NCBI GenBank assembly: GCA_002919235.1
Contig: PKEX01000033.1
Location: 1-64,000, forward strand
DNA: 64,000 nt
From: Clostridia bacterium
GTDB lineage: Bacteria > Bacillota > Limnochordia > DTU080 > RSA5
Direction: 5' to 3'
Made by a program: the position numbers and the translations under genes. Below are positions 35,558 to 44,155 of this stretch, in pieces (position 1 is the first letter of the stretch; each line of letters opens with the position of its first letter). The notes beneath the pieces were generated by a model. That model did not search any database. It saw only the letters and a list, made by a program, of their open reading frames with translations, and was not told the origin of the DNA.

Positions 35558-36274
35558 ATGCTGGAGAGCACGCCCTCCCTGGCACTCGCCTGGGGCGCAG
35601 GGGTTCTCACCTTCCTGTCGCCGTGCGTGCTGCCCCTCGTCCCGAGCTATTTGGCGCTCATCGGCGCCGCGGGCGCCGGAACCGAGGCCCGGGATCTCCG
35701 GGTATCCCGATTTAATATCGTAAGATTACTCCACGCCGTCCCATTTGTCCTTGGCTTCAGCGTGGTCTTTCTCGCGCTGGGCTGGTCCGCCGGCTGGGTG
35801 GGCGAGGCGCTGCTGCGTCACAGGGTGGTCTGGCAGCGGGCCGGCGCCGTCGTGGTGGCCGTGCTGGCGCTCACCGTGTTCTTTCCTGACCGCTTCCCGT
35901 GGCTGATGGTCGACCGGCGGCTGCGGCCTCGCCGGGTCGGGGCCACGGCGTTCGGGGCATTTCTCACCGGCCTCGGCTTCGCCGCCGGCTGGACGCCGTG
36001 CATCGGGCCGGTCCTGGGTTCAATTCTCATCCTCTCGAGCACCGACCCTGGCCGCTCCACGCTCCTCCTCGGCGCCTACGCGGCCGGCGTGGCCCTGCCG
36101 TTCCTCCTCAGCGCCGCCTACGCGCCCAGCCTGGGCCGGGCCAAGCAGGTTGCCCGCTGGCTCCGGCCGGCCAGCGGCTGGCTGCTGGTGGCCACCGCGC
36201 TGCTCCTGTGGTTTGACGGCCTGGCGCCGCTGCTCTCGTGGGTCATCGCCCGCACCGGCTTCACCGGGTGGTAA
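35558..36274 (+). CDS. ccdA: CcdA-type transmembrane thiol-electron carrier
   Basis: A 238-aa DsbD/CcdA-family protein with six hydrophobic segments and the two reactive-Cys motifs LSPCVLPLVPSYL and GWTPCIGPVLGS. It moves reducing equivalents from cytoplasmic thioredoxin to extracytoplasmic partners, here probably the TlpA-like protein encoded next. ATG 35558 has AAAGGAGGTT 8 nt upstream; the longer open frame upstream is not homologous. Confidence 0.95.
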   Translation: MLESTPSLALAWGAGVLTFLSPCVLPLVPSYLALIGAAGAGTEARDLRVSRFNIVRLLHAVPFVLGFSVVFLALGWSAGWVGEALLRHRVVWQRAGAVVVAVLALTVFFPDRFPWLMVDRRLRPRRVGATAFGAFLTGLGFAAGWTPCIGPVLGSILILSSTDPGRSTLLLGAYAAGVALPFLLSAAYAPSLGRAKQVARWLRPASGWLLVATALLLWFDGLAPLLSWVIARTGFTGW

Positions 36275-36360
36275 CGCGGGACGCGCCGTCCGCCGGCCCG
36301 AAAGCGAAAACCGAGAAGGCGCGAACGGACACGAAATTGTTTAAGAAAGGCGTGATCGTG

Positions 36361-36984
36361 ATGGCGCGGCTCTCCCTGCGCCGCCGGCCCAATATCCTCC
36401 TGAAAGGCAGTTTTACCGTCCTGCTTCACACCGCTCTGCTGGCTACCGCGGTCGCCGTCGCGGGGCTTTCGCCCTCGATCCCCGCCCACGCCGCAGCCTC
36501 CGGGCTCCCGGAGGCGCCCGATTTCTCCCTCGTAGAGCTGCTTGACGGCGGGGAGATCGACGTCTTCACCCTGAGCGAACACACCGGGCGCCCGGTGGTG
36601 CTCTACTTCTGGACCACCTACTGCCCCTACTGCGCCGTCGATCTCCCTCGCCTGCTCCAGGCCTTTCCGGAGCTGGGCAAGGACCCCGATGGGCCCCTCT
36701 TTCTCGCCGTCGACGTGGGCGAGCGCGAAGCCGTCGTGCGGGCCCACCTGGAACACAAGGGTTACGACATGCGGGTGCTCCTGGACCGGGAGCGGGAGGT
36801 GGCCTTCATGTACCGGGCCATCGGCACGCCCACCTACGTCTGGATCACCGCCGACCGGCGCATCGCCCGCCAGCACCTAGGGCCGCTGGCGCCCGAACTC
36901 TTTGCGCAGTACCTGCGGGAAATCGTGCCCGATGAGGCAGCGCCCGGGACCGCCAGCGGCCCTCCAGCGGAGCCCCGCGGCTGA
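36361..36984 (+). CDS. TlpA/ResA-like extracytoplasmic thioredoxin
   Basis: A 207-aa exported thioredoxin-fold protein: signal segment LLHTALLATAVAVAGL, then APDFSLVELLDG, the active site WTTYCPYCAVDLP, the cis-Pro segment IGTPTYVWI and a disordered C-terminus. The CPYC site is unusual for TlpA/ResA (often CEPC/CPPC) and more like glutaredoxin. It is the expected partner of CcdA and may reduce the exported rhodanese or its products. Confidence 0.9.
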   Translation: MARLSLRRRPNILLKGSFTVLLHTALLATAVAVAGLSPSIPAHAAASGLPEAPDFSLVELLDGGEIDVFTLSEHTGRPVVLYFWTTYCPYCAVDLPRLLQAFPELGKDPDGPLFLAVDVGEREAVVRAHLEHKGYDMRVLLDREREVAFMYRAIGTPTYVWITADRRIARQHLGPLAPELFAQYLREIVPDEAAPGTASGPPAEPRG

Positions 36985-37019
36985 CCCACCGCAGCGGGCC
37001 GGTGCGAGCGCCGACTTCG

Positions 37020-37997
37020 CTAGTTCCACTGCTGGCGGATGCGCTTGGCCTGGCGCACGTACTTGTCGACGGCCAGCCCGGCCAAGGCCCCTTGCGCCGC
37101 GGCGATCACCGCCTGCCGCGCCTCGCTGCAGACGACGTCGCCCACGGCGTAGACGCCGGGCTGGCTCGTGGAATGATCCCGGGGATCCACCTCGATGCAG
37201 CCGTCCTCGTTCAGCTTGACGCTGGCGTCGACGAAGCTGGTCATGGGCCGGTTCCCTTTCAGGTAGACGAAGACCCCCGAGACAGGCAGCCTCTCCGTTT
37301 CGCCGCCCACGTCCAGCTCGACCCCGGTCACCGTCCGCTCTCCCACGATCCGCACCGGCCGGGCGCTCTCCATGAGGCGGACGTTGGCAAACTCCGCCAC
37401 CCGGGCCGCCTGCTCTTCGGTGAGCCTGCCGCGGGGGATCAGGTAGATGGTCCGGGCGAACCGGGCGATGACGGCCAGTTCATCCGGCATGGCCTCGCTG
37501 TTTCCGATGACCGCCACCTCTTTGTCCTGGAAGAACGCCGCGTCGCACGGGGCGCAGTAGCTGACGCCTTTGCCCAGGAACTCCGCCTCGCCGGGAATCG
37601 AAGCCTTGCGGCCCAGAGCCCCGGAGGCGATGATCACCGTGCGGGCCTTGTAGACGCCGGTGGAGGCAAAGACCAGCTTGGGGTCGCTGGCCAGGTCCGT
37701 CGAAAGCACCTGGGCCTGGACGATCTCCGCGCCGAAGCTCTCCGCCTGCCGGCGGAAGCGCTCGAGGAGCTCGGCGCCGGAGAGCTCCTCCGGGACGCCG
37801 GGGTAGTTGACGATGAGCGAGGTGGCGGCGAGCGCCCCCGCTCGCGGGTTCATGTCCAGCACCACGGTGCGGAGCTTGGCCCGGGCCGCGTACAGGGCGG
37901 CGGAGAGCCCCGCCGGGCCCCCGCCGATGATCACCGTGTCGTAGACGTCGTCGCGTTGAGCGCGCGCCTCGGTACTCAGTGACAGTTCCAGCGCCAT
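37020..37997 (-). CDS. Thioredoxin reductase-like flavoprotein lacking the NADPH motif
   Basis: The 325-aa protein has the FAD loop IIGGGPAGLSAALYAARA, the redox pair CAPCDAAFF and the C-terminal FAD motif YAVGDV. In the NADPH domain, the usual GGGDSAxEE and HRR signatures are replaced by VIGNSEAMPDELA and LIPRG. By analogy with ferredoxin-dependent and deeply rooted thioredoxin reductases, the electron donor is probably not NADPH. It follows the PDO gene by 5 nt, and PDO is its probable substrate. Confidence 0.85.
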   Translation of the reverse strand: MALELSLSTEARAQRDDVYDTVIIGGGPAGLSAALYAARAKLRTVVLDMNPRAGALAATSLIVNYPGVPEELSGAELLERFRRQAESFGAEIVQAQVLSTDLASDPKLVFASTGVYKARTVIIASGALGRKASIPGEAEFLGKGVSYCAPCDAAFFQDKEVAVIGNSEAMPDELAVIARFARTIYLIPRGRLTEEQAARVAEFANVRLMESARPVRIVGERTVTGVELDVGGETERLPVSGVFVYLKGNRPMTSFVDASVKLNEDGCIEVDPRDHSTSQPGVYAVGDVVCSEARQAVIAAAQGALAGLAVDKYVRQAKRIRQQWN

Positions 37998-38002
37998 GGC
38001 CC

Positions 38003-38707
38003 TTACCTCGCTACTGCCGAGAGAAGCTTGGCTTCCTCGTCGTTGAGCTTGCCGGCGGCCTTGAGGACGTAGAGCATCGCGTACCGCTCGGGCATCGCGC
38101 CCTCCATGTGCGTCTCCTCGTTGATGACGGTCCGCGGCACGCCGAACACCCCGTACCGCTGGGCCAGCTCGGGGAACTCCTGGGCCTCCACCATGTCGGC
38201 CTGGACGTAGTCGCTCTCGATGGCCAGCTTATGCGCAAACCGCACCGCCGACGGGCAGTAGGGGCACGTGGGCGTCACGAAGACCTGGATGTGAACGGGC
38301 GTGTCGATGCGGGCCAGCTGCTCCAGCGTCTCTTCGGAGAGATCCGTCTTCCCCTTGGAGACGTCGATGATGTCCTCGAGCAGCGTGCTGAATTCGTAGC
38401 CCGCGGGGATGCCGTAGTAGCGGACGCCGTAGTCCTTGGTGCCCACCACGGCAATGGCCGGGATGCGGGCGATCTGGTACTCTTCCACTTTCTCCTTTTC
38501 CGTGTGGAAGTTGACCACTTCAACGGAGACCTTGTCGGAGAGCTCGGCCAGCTCCTGCGTGAGCTTCACCGTCTGCTCGCAGTACATGCAGTCCGGCTGT
38601 CCAGGGAGCTTGAGGCTGCCCTGGGTGAACACCACCAGGCGAACCGGGTTCTCCAGCTCCTCAAACATCTCCCGGATAACGGCGCGGTCCTTTTCACTGA
38701 TCAGCAT
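38003..38707 (-). CDS. Protein disulfide oxidoreductase (PDO, tandem thioredoxin folds)
   Basis: A 234-aa cytoplasmic PDO with two thioredoxin folds, with active sites DCMYCEQT in the first and TPTCPYCPSA in the second. PDOs are typical of thermophiles and archaea, where a TrxR-like enzyme reduces them. ATG 38707 has GGAAAGGA 8 nt upstream. It forms a two-gene operon with the reductase-like flavoprotein. Confidence 0.92.
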   Translation of the reverse strand: MLISEKDRAVIREMFEELENPVRLVVFTQGSLKLPGQPDCMYCEQTVKLTQELAELSDKVSVEVVNFHTEKEKVEEYQIARIPAIAVVGTKDYGVRYYGIPAGYEFSTLLEDIIDVSKGKTDLSEETLEQLARIDTPVHIQVFVTPTCPYCPSAVRFAHKLAIESDYVQADMVEAQEFPELAQRYGVFGVPRTVINEETHMEGAMPERYAMLYVLKAAGKLNDEEAKLLSAVAR

Positions 38708-38785
38708 CTCTCGCACATCCTTTCCGCAAGACCGTGAAGTAAGCCAAGTGTCACCCTTACCTTACTCCACGGGCGGCGGTGAAGG

Positions 38786-38803
38786 ATGTACGGTTTCATA
38801 CAT
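38786..38803. promoter_or_regulatory. Candidate Crp/Fnr-type operator upstream of the PDO gene
   Basis: ATGTACGGTTTCATACAT has the ATGTA-N8-TACAT geometry. It lies about 80 bp upstream of the PDO start and just downstream of the Crp/Fnr-family gene. The half-sites differ from classical TGTGA/TTGAT, so it is only a candidate for the neighbouring regulator. Confidence 0.35.
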
Positions 38804-38893
38804 TCGCGGGAGGGTAACGGCCGGGCCAAGAGCGAAGGCCGCGCCGGGCGTGCTGGTGCGGGGGATGCGGGATCCGCGCCTCGCCGGGCGCGG

Positions 38894-39589
38894 TCAAAAC
38901 GCCTCGATCTGCTCCTCGAGCCGGCGGGGATAGACGCGCATGGGGCCCGAGCGCCGGTAGGCGATGGCGCCGCTCTTGCGGAACTGCGCGAGGAGGCTGG
39001 TCACCTGCTCGCGGGTGGTGCCGATGCGCCGCGCCATCTCTTCGTGGGTGGGGTACTCCTCGCAGAGAAGGCTGCCGTCGGGCTGCGGGACGCCCTGCTG
39101 CGCCAGGCGCAGGAGGAGCAGGCCGAGGCGGGTGCGCACGTTGGCGAAAGCCAGCTCCGCCACCTGCTCTTCCAGCGCGCTGATGCGGTGGCAAAAGAGC
39201 TGGAGCATGGCCAAGGCGCCGTCGCGGCCCGAGACCAATTGGATGATCTCCTCGACCCCCAGCCGGACGATCTCTGCGTCCTCCATGACCACGGCGCGCT
39301 CGTTGCGCTCCCGCCGCTGGCAGAGGCAGAACTGGCCAAAGAGCTCCCCGGGGCCCCAGACGCCGGTCACCAGCTCTTTCCCTTCGGATGAGAGGACGCT
39401 GGTCCGCACGACTCCGGCGTTCACGAGGTACAGGTGATCGACGATATCGCCGTAGTCGTATACGACCGCCCCCGCCGCCAGCCGCTCCGGGCGGCCGAAC
39501 TTGGGCAGGTGCTGCCTGCCGGCGCGGATCACGTCCATGAACGCAGTGCACTGCCGGTGCGTGGTAAAGACCAGCTCGTGCCGGGCCAT
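38894..39589 (-). CDS. Crp/Fnr-family transcriptional regulator
   Basis: A 231-aa regulator with a cyclic-nucleotide-type beta-roll (GAVVYDYGDIVDHLYLVNAGVV; GELFGQFCLCQRRERNERAV), a dimerisation helix and a Crp HTH (YPTHEEMARRIGTTREQVTS). Three cysteines lie in the sensor domain (one near position 14, two in FCLC) but not in the classical Fnr cluster spacing. ATG 39589 has AAGGAGG 7 nt upstream. Its position in the thiol-redox island suggests redox or sulfur control. Confidence 0.9.
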   Translation of the reverse strand: MARHELVFTTHRQCTAFMDVIRAGRQHLPKFGRPERLAAGAVVYDYGDIVDHLYLVNAGVVRTSVLSSEGKELVTGVWGPGELFGQFCLCQRRERNERAVVMEDAEIVRLGVEEIIQLVSGRDGALAMLQLFCHRISALEEQVAELAFANVRTRLGLLLLRLAQQGVPQPDGSLLCEEYPTHEEMARRIGTTREQVTSLLAQFRKSGAIAYRRSGPMRVYPRRLEEQIEAF

Positions 39590-39840
39590 GCGCTGCCCTC
39601 CTTCTCCGGATGGACCCTGAGTGCGGCGTGCGGCGCAGCCAGTGCGCGACGAGGCTCCATCGCCAGAGTTGGACGGCGCGGGCCCGGGTCCCTCTTCGGA
39701 CGGCCGCAAGAGCGGCACCGCCCGGCAGGAAAGCCGCCGTCTTGAACAAAAAGAAGGTGTTCCGGGTCCGGCAGAGAAAGCAGACTCTTCAGATGATGAC
39801 AACGCGGTCCGTTCTGGACACTCGACAAGGGGAACCGGGC

Positions 39841-40032
39841 GTGGACCAATGTAAAATCTGGGACTCGATCGGCCAGCTGCGAGCGAAGCTCTTCGGGGCC
39901 ATCGAGTCTTACCGTTCCTTCCGCCATCCGCACGTGATCGAGGCCTCCGTCCGCCTTGACGAGCACCTCAACCTGTGCCGTCGCTGCTCCCATTTCCCCT
40001 GTTCGCTGGTGAAGGAGCAGCAGTCGATGTAA
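39841..40032 (+). CDS. Spo0E-like sporulation regulatory phosphatase
   Basis: A 63-aa protein resembling the Spo0E/YisI/YnzD aspartyl-phosphate phosphatases that act on Spo0A~P. A first helix IGQLRAKLFGAIESYR is followed by a second with the signature ASVRLDEHLN (family SxxLDxxI/LN). It adds a Cys-rich tail (LCRRCSHFPCSL) not usual in the family. The GTG at 39841, preceded by AAGGGGA, gives the normal short length. Longer in-frame starts lie in non-conserved sequence antisense to the Crp gene. Confidence 0.75.
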   Translation: MDQCKIWDSIGQLRAKLFGAIESYRSFRHPHVIEASVRLDEHLNLCRRCSHFPCSLVKEQQSM

Positions 40033-40036
40033 GAAA

Positions 40037-40067
40037 GGCGGCGCTTCCCCCGCCGGGAAGCGCCGCC
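40037..40067. terminator. Bidirectional hairpin terminator
   Basis: Perfect 13-bp arms GGCGGCGCTTCCC (40037-40049) and GGGAAGCGCCGCC (40055-40067) enclose a 5-nt loop between convergent genes (Spo0E-like and chemoreceptor). T-rich flanks are weak on both sides. Confidence 0.7.
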
Positions 40068-40073
40068 ATCCAT

Positions 40074-41954
40074 TCAACCGCTGGCCTTTTCGCCGGTCGT
40101 CAGCCGGAACCGTGCCACCAGCTGGCTCAGCTCCTCTGCCACTTCCATGAGCCTCGACGACGCGCCCCGCACCTGGGCCACGTGGTGGTTCACCTGCTCC
40201 GCGGAGGCCACCACTTCTTCAGCCGAGGCCGCGGTCTCCGCGGCGATCGACGAGATCTCGTTCATCGCGTCGGTCACCTGGACGCTGGCGGCGGACATTT
40301 CCTCCGTAGCGGCGGTGTTCTCTTCGATAATGCTGGCAACTTCCGTGGCCCGCTGGACGATTTCATCCGTATCCTCCGCCACCCGCTCCGCGGCGCCGGC
40401 GATCCTGCGGGCGCTCTCGCTGCTCTTGGCCACGCTCCTGACGATCTGGTCGAGGGCCTCCCCCACCTGGCCCGCCAGTTTCGACCCGGCCTCGGCCTCC
40501 TGCGTGCTGCTTTCGACGGCGCCCACCACCTCTTGGATCCCCGCTTGGATGGTCTCGATCAGTTCGCTGATTTGGCGGGCGGACTGGGACGAACTCTCGG
40601 CCAGCTTGCGCACCTCGTCCGCGACCACGGCGAAGCCCCGCCCGTGCTCGCCGGCCCGGGCCGCTTCGATCGCGGCGTTGAGCGCCAGCAGGTTGGTCTG
40701 CTCGGCGATGCTGCTGATCAAGGCGACGATCTCGCCGATGCGCTGCGAATGCCGCCCCAGTTCGTGCACCCGGGAAGCGACTTCCTCGATGCGCTCCCGC
40801 ATGCGCTCGATGCCCTCGACGGCGGCGCGCACCGCCTCGCCGCCGGCCTGCGCCGTCTTGACGTCTTCTTCGGAGTCCTTCGCCACTTCGACTGCCGCTG
40901 CGGAGACTTCATCCATGGCCTCCGCCATCCGCTGGATCAGGGCATTGATCTCCTGCACCTGCTGCGCCTGGCTCTGAGCCCCGCTGGCGATTTGGTCGAT
41001 CGCCTTCCGCAGGTGCTGCGCGGAGACCGCAGTCTCATTGGAGTTGGAAGCCTGCTGGTTTGCGCCTTCGGCCACGTGGTTGATGGCCGCGACGATCTGC
41101 GACGTGGCGCTGGCCGACTCCTCGGCCATGGCCGCCAGCTGCCGGCCGTTCTCCATCAGCTCCGCGCTGGCCCGGCCGATGGCCGCCATCATGGAGCGCA
41201 GGCTCTCCACCATCCGGTTGAACGCCCTGGCCATGTCCCCGATTTCGTCCCGCGAGCGGACGTTCAGGGTCTCCACGGTCAAGTCGCCGTCCGCCAGGCG
41301 GTCGGCCGCGCCGGCCACCATCCGCGCCGGCCGCGAGATGCTCCAGGTCACCACGATGGCCGAAAAGCCGCCCAGGAGGAGCGCGACGGCGGTGAAGACG
41401 ATCATCACTCTCCGGGATTGGGCAGCCACGGCTTCCGCTTGGAGCTGCAGCTCCTCCCTGCGCCGAGCCTGATACGCGATGAGCTCGTCGACTGCCTGGA
41501 GGAGCTGGCTCCTCGTGGCGTCGAGCCCGGCCACGTACTCCAGGTACTCGGCTTCATCCATCCGGCTGCGAAGATCGAACAGAGCCCCTGCGCCGCGGAC
41601 GTATTCGGCTTGCAAGGTTTGGACGCGATCGATCAGATCAAGGGCTGTCTGGGAGACCGAATGAGAGCGAAGGCTTTCCAGCGCCTGAACCGCGGCCTGG
41701 TCCGCGGCGTCAAAGCGAGAGCGAAAACTGGGTTCCCCAGTCGAAAGAAATACGGCCAATGAAAAGGACGAGGTCATCACGTGAGTTGCCACTTCCTGGC
41801 TGAGACGGACGTTGTTTGCGATGCGTACGACCTGGCCTTCAAAGATCCCGACAACCCGGTTCAGCCCGCTCAGGCCAGACAAGAGCACGCCTCCGAGCAA
41901 GATCAACACGAGCCCGAATGCTGCAGTCATCTTGGCGCCAACACTGACGCGCAC
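40074..41954 (-). CDS. Methyl-accepting chemotaxis protein
   Basis: A 626-aa transmembrane chemoreceptor: TM1 ([19 protein letters not shown]), an external helical ligand domain of about 150 aa, TM2 ([20 protein letters not shown]), a HAMP domain ([19 protein letters not shown]), and a long cytoplasmic coiled coil with the signalling tip [20 protein letters not shown]. No other che gene is in the window. The ligand is unknown. GTG 41954 is preceded by GGAGGGAG. Confidence 0.95.
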   Translation of the reverse strand: MRVSVGAKMTAAFGLVLILLGGVLLSGLSGLNRVVGIFEGQVVRIANNVRLSQEVATHVMTSSFSLAVFLSTGEPSFRSRFDAADQAAVQALESLRSHSVSQTALDLIDRVQTLQAEYVRGAGALFDLRSRMDEAEYLEYVAGLDATRSQLLQAVDELIAYQARRREELQLQAEAVAAQSRRVMIVFTAVALLLGGFSAIVVTWSISRPARMVAGAADRLADGDLTVETLNVRSRDEIGDMARAFNRMVESLRSMMAAIGRASAELMENGRQLAAMAEESASATSQIVAAINHVAEGANQQASNSNETAVSAQHLRKAIDQIASGAQSQAQQVQEINALIQRMAEAMDEVSAAAVEVAKDSEEDVKTAQAGGEAVRAAVEGIERMRERIEEVASRVHELGRHSQRIGEIVALISSIAEQTNLLALNAAIEAARAGEHGRGFAVVADEVRKLAESSSQSARQISELIETIQAGIQEVVGAVESSTQEAEAGSKLAGQVGEALDQIVRSVAKSSESARRIAGAAERVAEDTDEIVQRATEVASIIEENTAATEEMSAASVQVTDAMNEISSIAAETAASAEEVVASAEQVNHHVAQVRGASSRLMEVAEELSQLVARFRLTTGEKASG

Positions 41955-42173
41955 GTTGCCGCTCCCTCCACGTCCTTGTGTACTCGGAGTTCAAGTCCGA
42001 TGTTGTGCTGCTTCCCTACCATGGACGCGTGCACTTCGCGAGCTCCGCCGTGCTCGAAAAGCCCTATGAAGTTGTCGTGATGACCGCGACCTTGAGGAGC
42101 CTCACCACCGCAGCCGGTCGATGGTTTCTACCATAAGTCATCGGCACGTACCGCCCCCGGGTTGACCGCCGGT

Positions 42174-42203
42174 TTGACCCGGCGCCTCCGATCCTGGTAC
42201 AAT
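42174..42203 (+). promoter_or_regulatory. SigA-type promoter of the opuC operon
   Basis: TTGACC (42174-42179) and TACAAT (42198-42203) are 18 nt apart. The -10 matches 5 of 6 bases and the -35 matches 5 of 6. The transcript would start near 42210, upstream of the riboswitch. Confidence 0.7.
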
Positions 42204-42333
42204 GACCTTGTACTCGAGGCAGCAGGAGACTGGACTGGAAGGAGGGATCGGCTCCTCTTCCCCAAAGCCGCGCGGGAGTGGCCGCGCGGGTCATGCAACG
42301 GACCGCAGCATGAATAACGCCCTCAGAATGTAG

Positions 42334-42500
42334 AGTGCCGCTAGGCCGAATCTCGACTCTAGAGAGCGGGGGAACCAACGCCCAACGATGGGCACCGGGG
42401 TGAATCCTGCGCCGTCCGGCCCCCGGGCGGTGCGGGTAGGGAGCGCTCTTTCCGCCCGAACCCGTCAGCTAACCTCGTAGGCCTTAAGCGAGAGAGGACA
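42334..42500 (+). ncRNA. Cyclic di-AMP riboswitch (ydaO/yuaA class)
   Basis: The class-defining conserved segments occur in the right order: GCCGCTAGGCCGAATC, GGGGGAACC (42368-42376), GGGGTGAATCC (42397-42407), GGGTAGGGAGCGCTCTTTCC, and GTCAGCTAACCTCGTAGGC (42464-42482). This class binds c-di-AMP and usually switches genes off. It is known to control osmolyte and potassium transporters and cell-wall enzymes. Its placement before an OpuC-type glycine betaine/choline transporter fits. Exact ends are approximate. Confidence 0.92.
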
Positions 42501-42808
42501 ACGCCGCATCGCGCGCTATCTCCTTTCTCCCTTCTTGTTCGACGGCTGTCTGGTGAACGAAGCGTGTGGTTTCGAGGGTAACGGCGTCTTTTCGTGTGTC
42601 CTTGCGGTGCATCCCGGTCTTTCGCGACGGAAGCCGGGACCGATCGTGTTCGTCCTACTGCCCCCGCCGGCTCGAGCGGTCATGGAGCCAGGCGCCCGGC
42701 TCGAGCCTTTGAGCGGCGTCTGCGTGCCGTGTTCCGGCCGTGCGCGGCGGTCTCAACCGACGGTGTGCTGCGGTCTCGCCCGATTCTCAGACGGACGGGG
42801 GGATGACG

Positions 42809-44155
42809 ATGATTCGCTTCGAGGAAGTTCATAAGAGCTACGGCGGCGTCCACGCCTTGCGCGGCGTCGACATCGAGGTGCGCGAAGGCGAGTTTACGGT
42901 TCTCATCGGTCCCAGCGGCTGCGGGAAAACCACCGCGCTGAAGATGGTGAACCGGCTCATCACGCCCACCAAGGGGCGAGTCCTGGTGGGCGGCAAGGAC
43001 GTGGCGCAACTCGACGCGGTCCAGCTGCGCCGGGATATCGGCTACGTCATCCAGGAGACGGGCCTCTTCCCCCACATGACCATCGCGGAGAACATCGCGC
43101 TGGTCCCGCGCCTTAAGAAGTGGCCGAAATCCCGCCGCGACCAGCGGGTCGACGAGCTGCTGCACCTGGTGGGCCTGGACCCCGATGAGTACCGCCACCG
43201 CTATCCTCGCCACCTGTCGGGGGGCCAGAGGCAGCGGGTGGGCGTGGCCCGGGCGCTGGCCGCCGATCCGCCGATCATCTTGATGGACGAGCCCTTCGGC
43301 GCCACCGACCCCATCACCCGCAAGCAGCTCCAGCGGGAGCTGGTCCGCATCAAGCAGCAGGTGAAGAAGACGATCCTCTTCGTCACCCACGACATTTCGG
43401 AAGCCTTTGTCCTGGCGGATTCCATCTGCCTGCTCCGGTCCGGCCGGGTGGTCCAGCACGACACTCCCGAAGGCTTGATCCGCCGGCCTGCGGAACCGTT
43501 CGTCACCGAGTTCATCGGCGACGAGGCCCTCCTGCACGAGCTGGAATACCTGAGGGCCGGAGAGGTCGGCGAGTCGCGCATCGTCACCCTGCCTGACACC
43601 AGCTCCGTCCAGCAGGCGCTGCAGGCCTTCTCAAACAGCGGGATCAAGGCCGTCTGCCTCGTGGACGAGAACGGCCGGCTCACCGGCGTCATCACCCGGC
43701 GCGACCTCGCCGTCGCCGGGTTGGACCACGCCGGCGGCACCGGCCCGAGCAGCGGCAAGGCGGCCCGGGCCTTGAACAACGGCGCTCTCGAGAGGCCTGC
43801 CCGGGAACTGGCGACCCTGGATCCTCCTCACATCCGCCATGACGAACTGGTGCGGGAGAGTTTCCCCCGCCTCATCCACCCGGGCCGGGACAATGCCGAC
43901 GCCGGCGACTACCTGGTGGTCGTCGACGGAAACCGGCGGCCCCGGGGGCTCATCGGGTACGAGGATCTCGTCCGGCTCATCGCCCGGCTGTCCAAGGGGG
44001 CGCCGGAGGGCGGGTTCTCGCCCAGCTCTGCGGATGGCCAGGCGCATCCTGCCCGCCGCACCGCCGGGCCGGGTGACGGAGCATCGTTTGAGGTCACGGC
44101 GGGGGGGAGCCAAAGGGATGCCCGCTCCGCTCTAAAGGAGGAGCGCAGCGCATGA
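42809..44155 (+). CDS. opuCA: Osmoprotectant ABC transporter ATPase with CBS domains
   Basis: A 448-aa ATPase: Walker A GPSGCGKTT, VIQETGLFPHMT, signature LSGGQRQR and Walker B IILMDEPFGATD, then two CBS domains (VTLPDTSSVQQALQAFSNSG and a second ending YEDLVRLIA). CBS domains of OpuCA-type proteins sense ionic strength or c-di-AMP. A disordered tail of about 65 residues is longer than usual. The ATG at 42809 matches the family N-terminus (MIRFEEVHKSYGG); ATG 42803 is an alternative. Confidence 0.92.
   Translation: MIRFEEVHKSYGGVHALRGVDIEVREGEFTVLIGPSGCGKTTALKMVNRLITPTKGRVLVGGKDVAQLDAVQLRRDIGYVIQETGLFPHMTIAENIALVPRLKKWPKSRRDQRVDELLHLVGLDPDEYRHRYPRHLSGGQRQRVGVARALAADPPIILMDEPFGATDPITRKQLQRELVRIKQQVKKTILFVTHDISEAFVLADSICLLRSGRVVQHDTPEGLIRRPAEPFVTEFIGDEALLHELEYLRAGEVGESRIVTLPDTSSVQQALQAFSNSGIKAVCLVDENGRLTGVITRRDLAVAGLDHAGGTGPSSGKAARALNNGALERPARELATLDPPHIRHDELVRESFPRLIHPGRDNADAGDYLVVVDGNRRPRGLIGYEDLVRLIARLSKGAPEGGFSPSSADGQAHPARRTAGPGDGASFEVTAGGSQRDARSALKEERSA

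Larger units (their letters stand above)
41955..42808 (+). other. 850-bp non-coding region with promoter, riboswitch and long leader of opuCA
   Basis: No gene was recognised. It contains a SigA promoter (42174-42203), the c-di-AMP riboswitch (about 42334-42500) and a 300-nt segment down to opuCA. In that last segment GGCTCGAGC (42669-42677) and GCTCGAGCC followed by TTT (42699-42710) could form a terminator arm, and CCCGG/CCGGG arms lie near 42613-42638. These are possible expression platforms. Confidence 0.6.

Noticed and set aside
42740..42808. Upstream start for opuCA
   Set aside because: The sequence before 42803 lacks ATPase homology; the family N-terminus begins at MIRFEEV.
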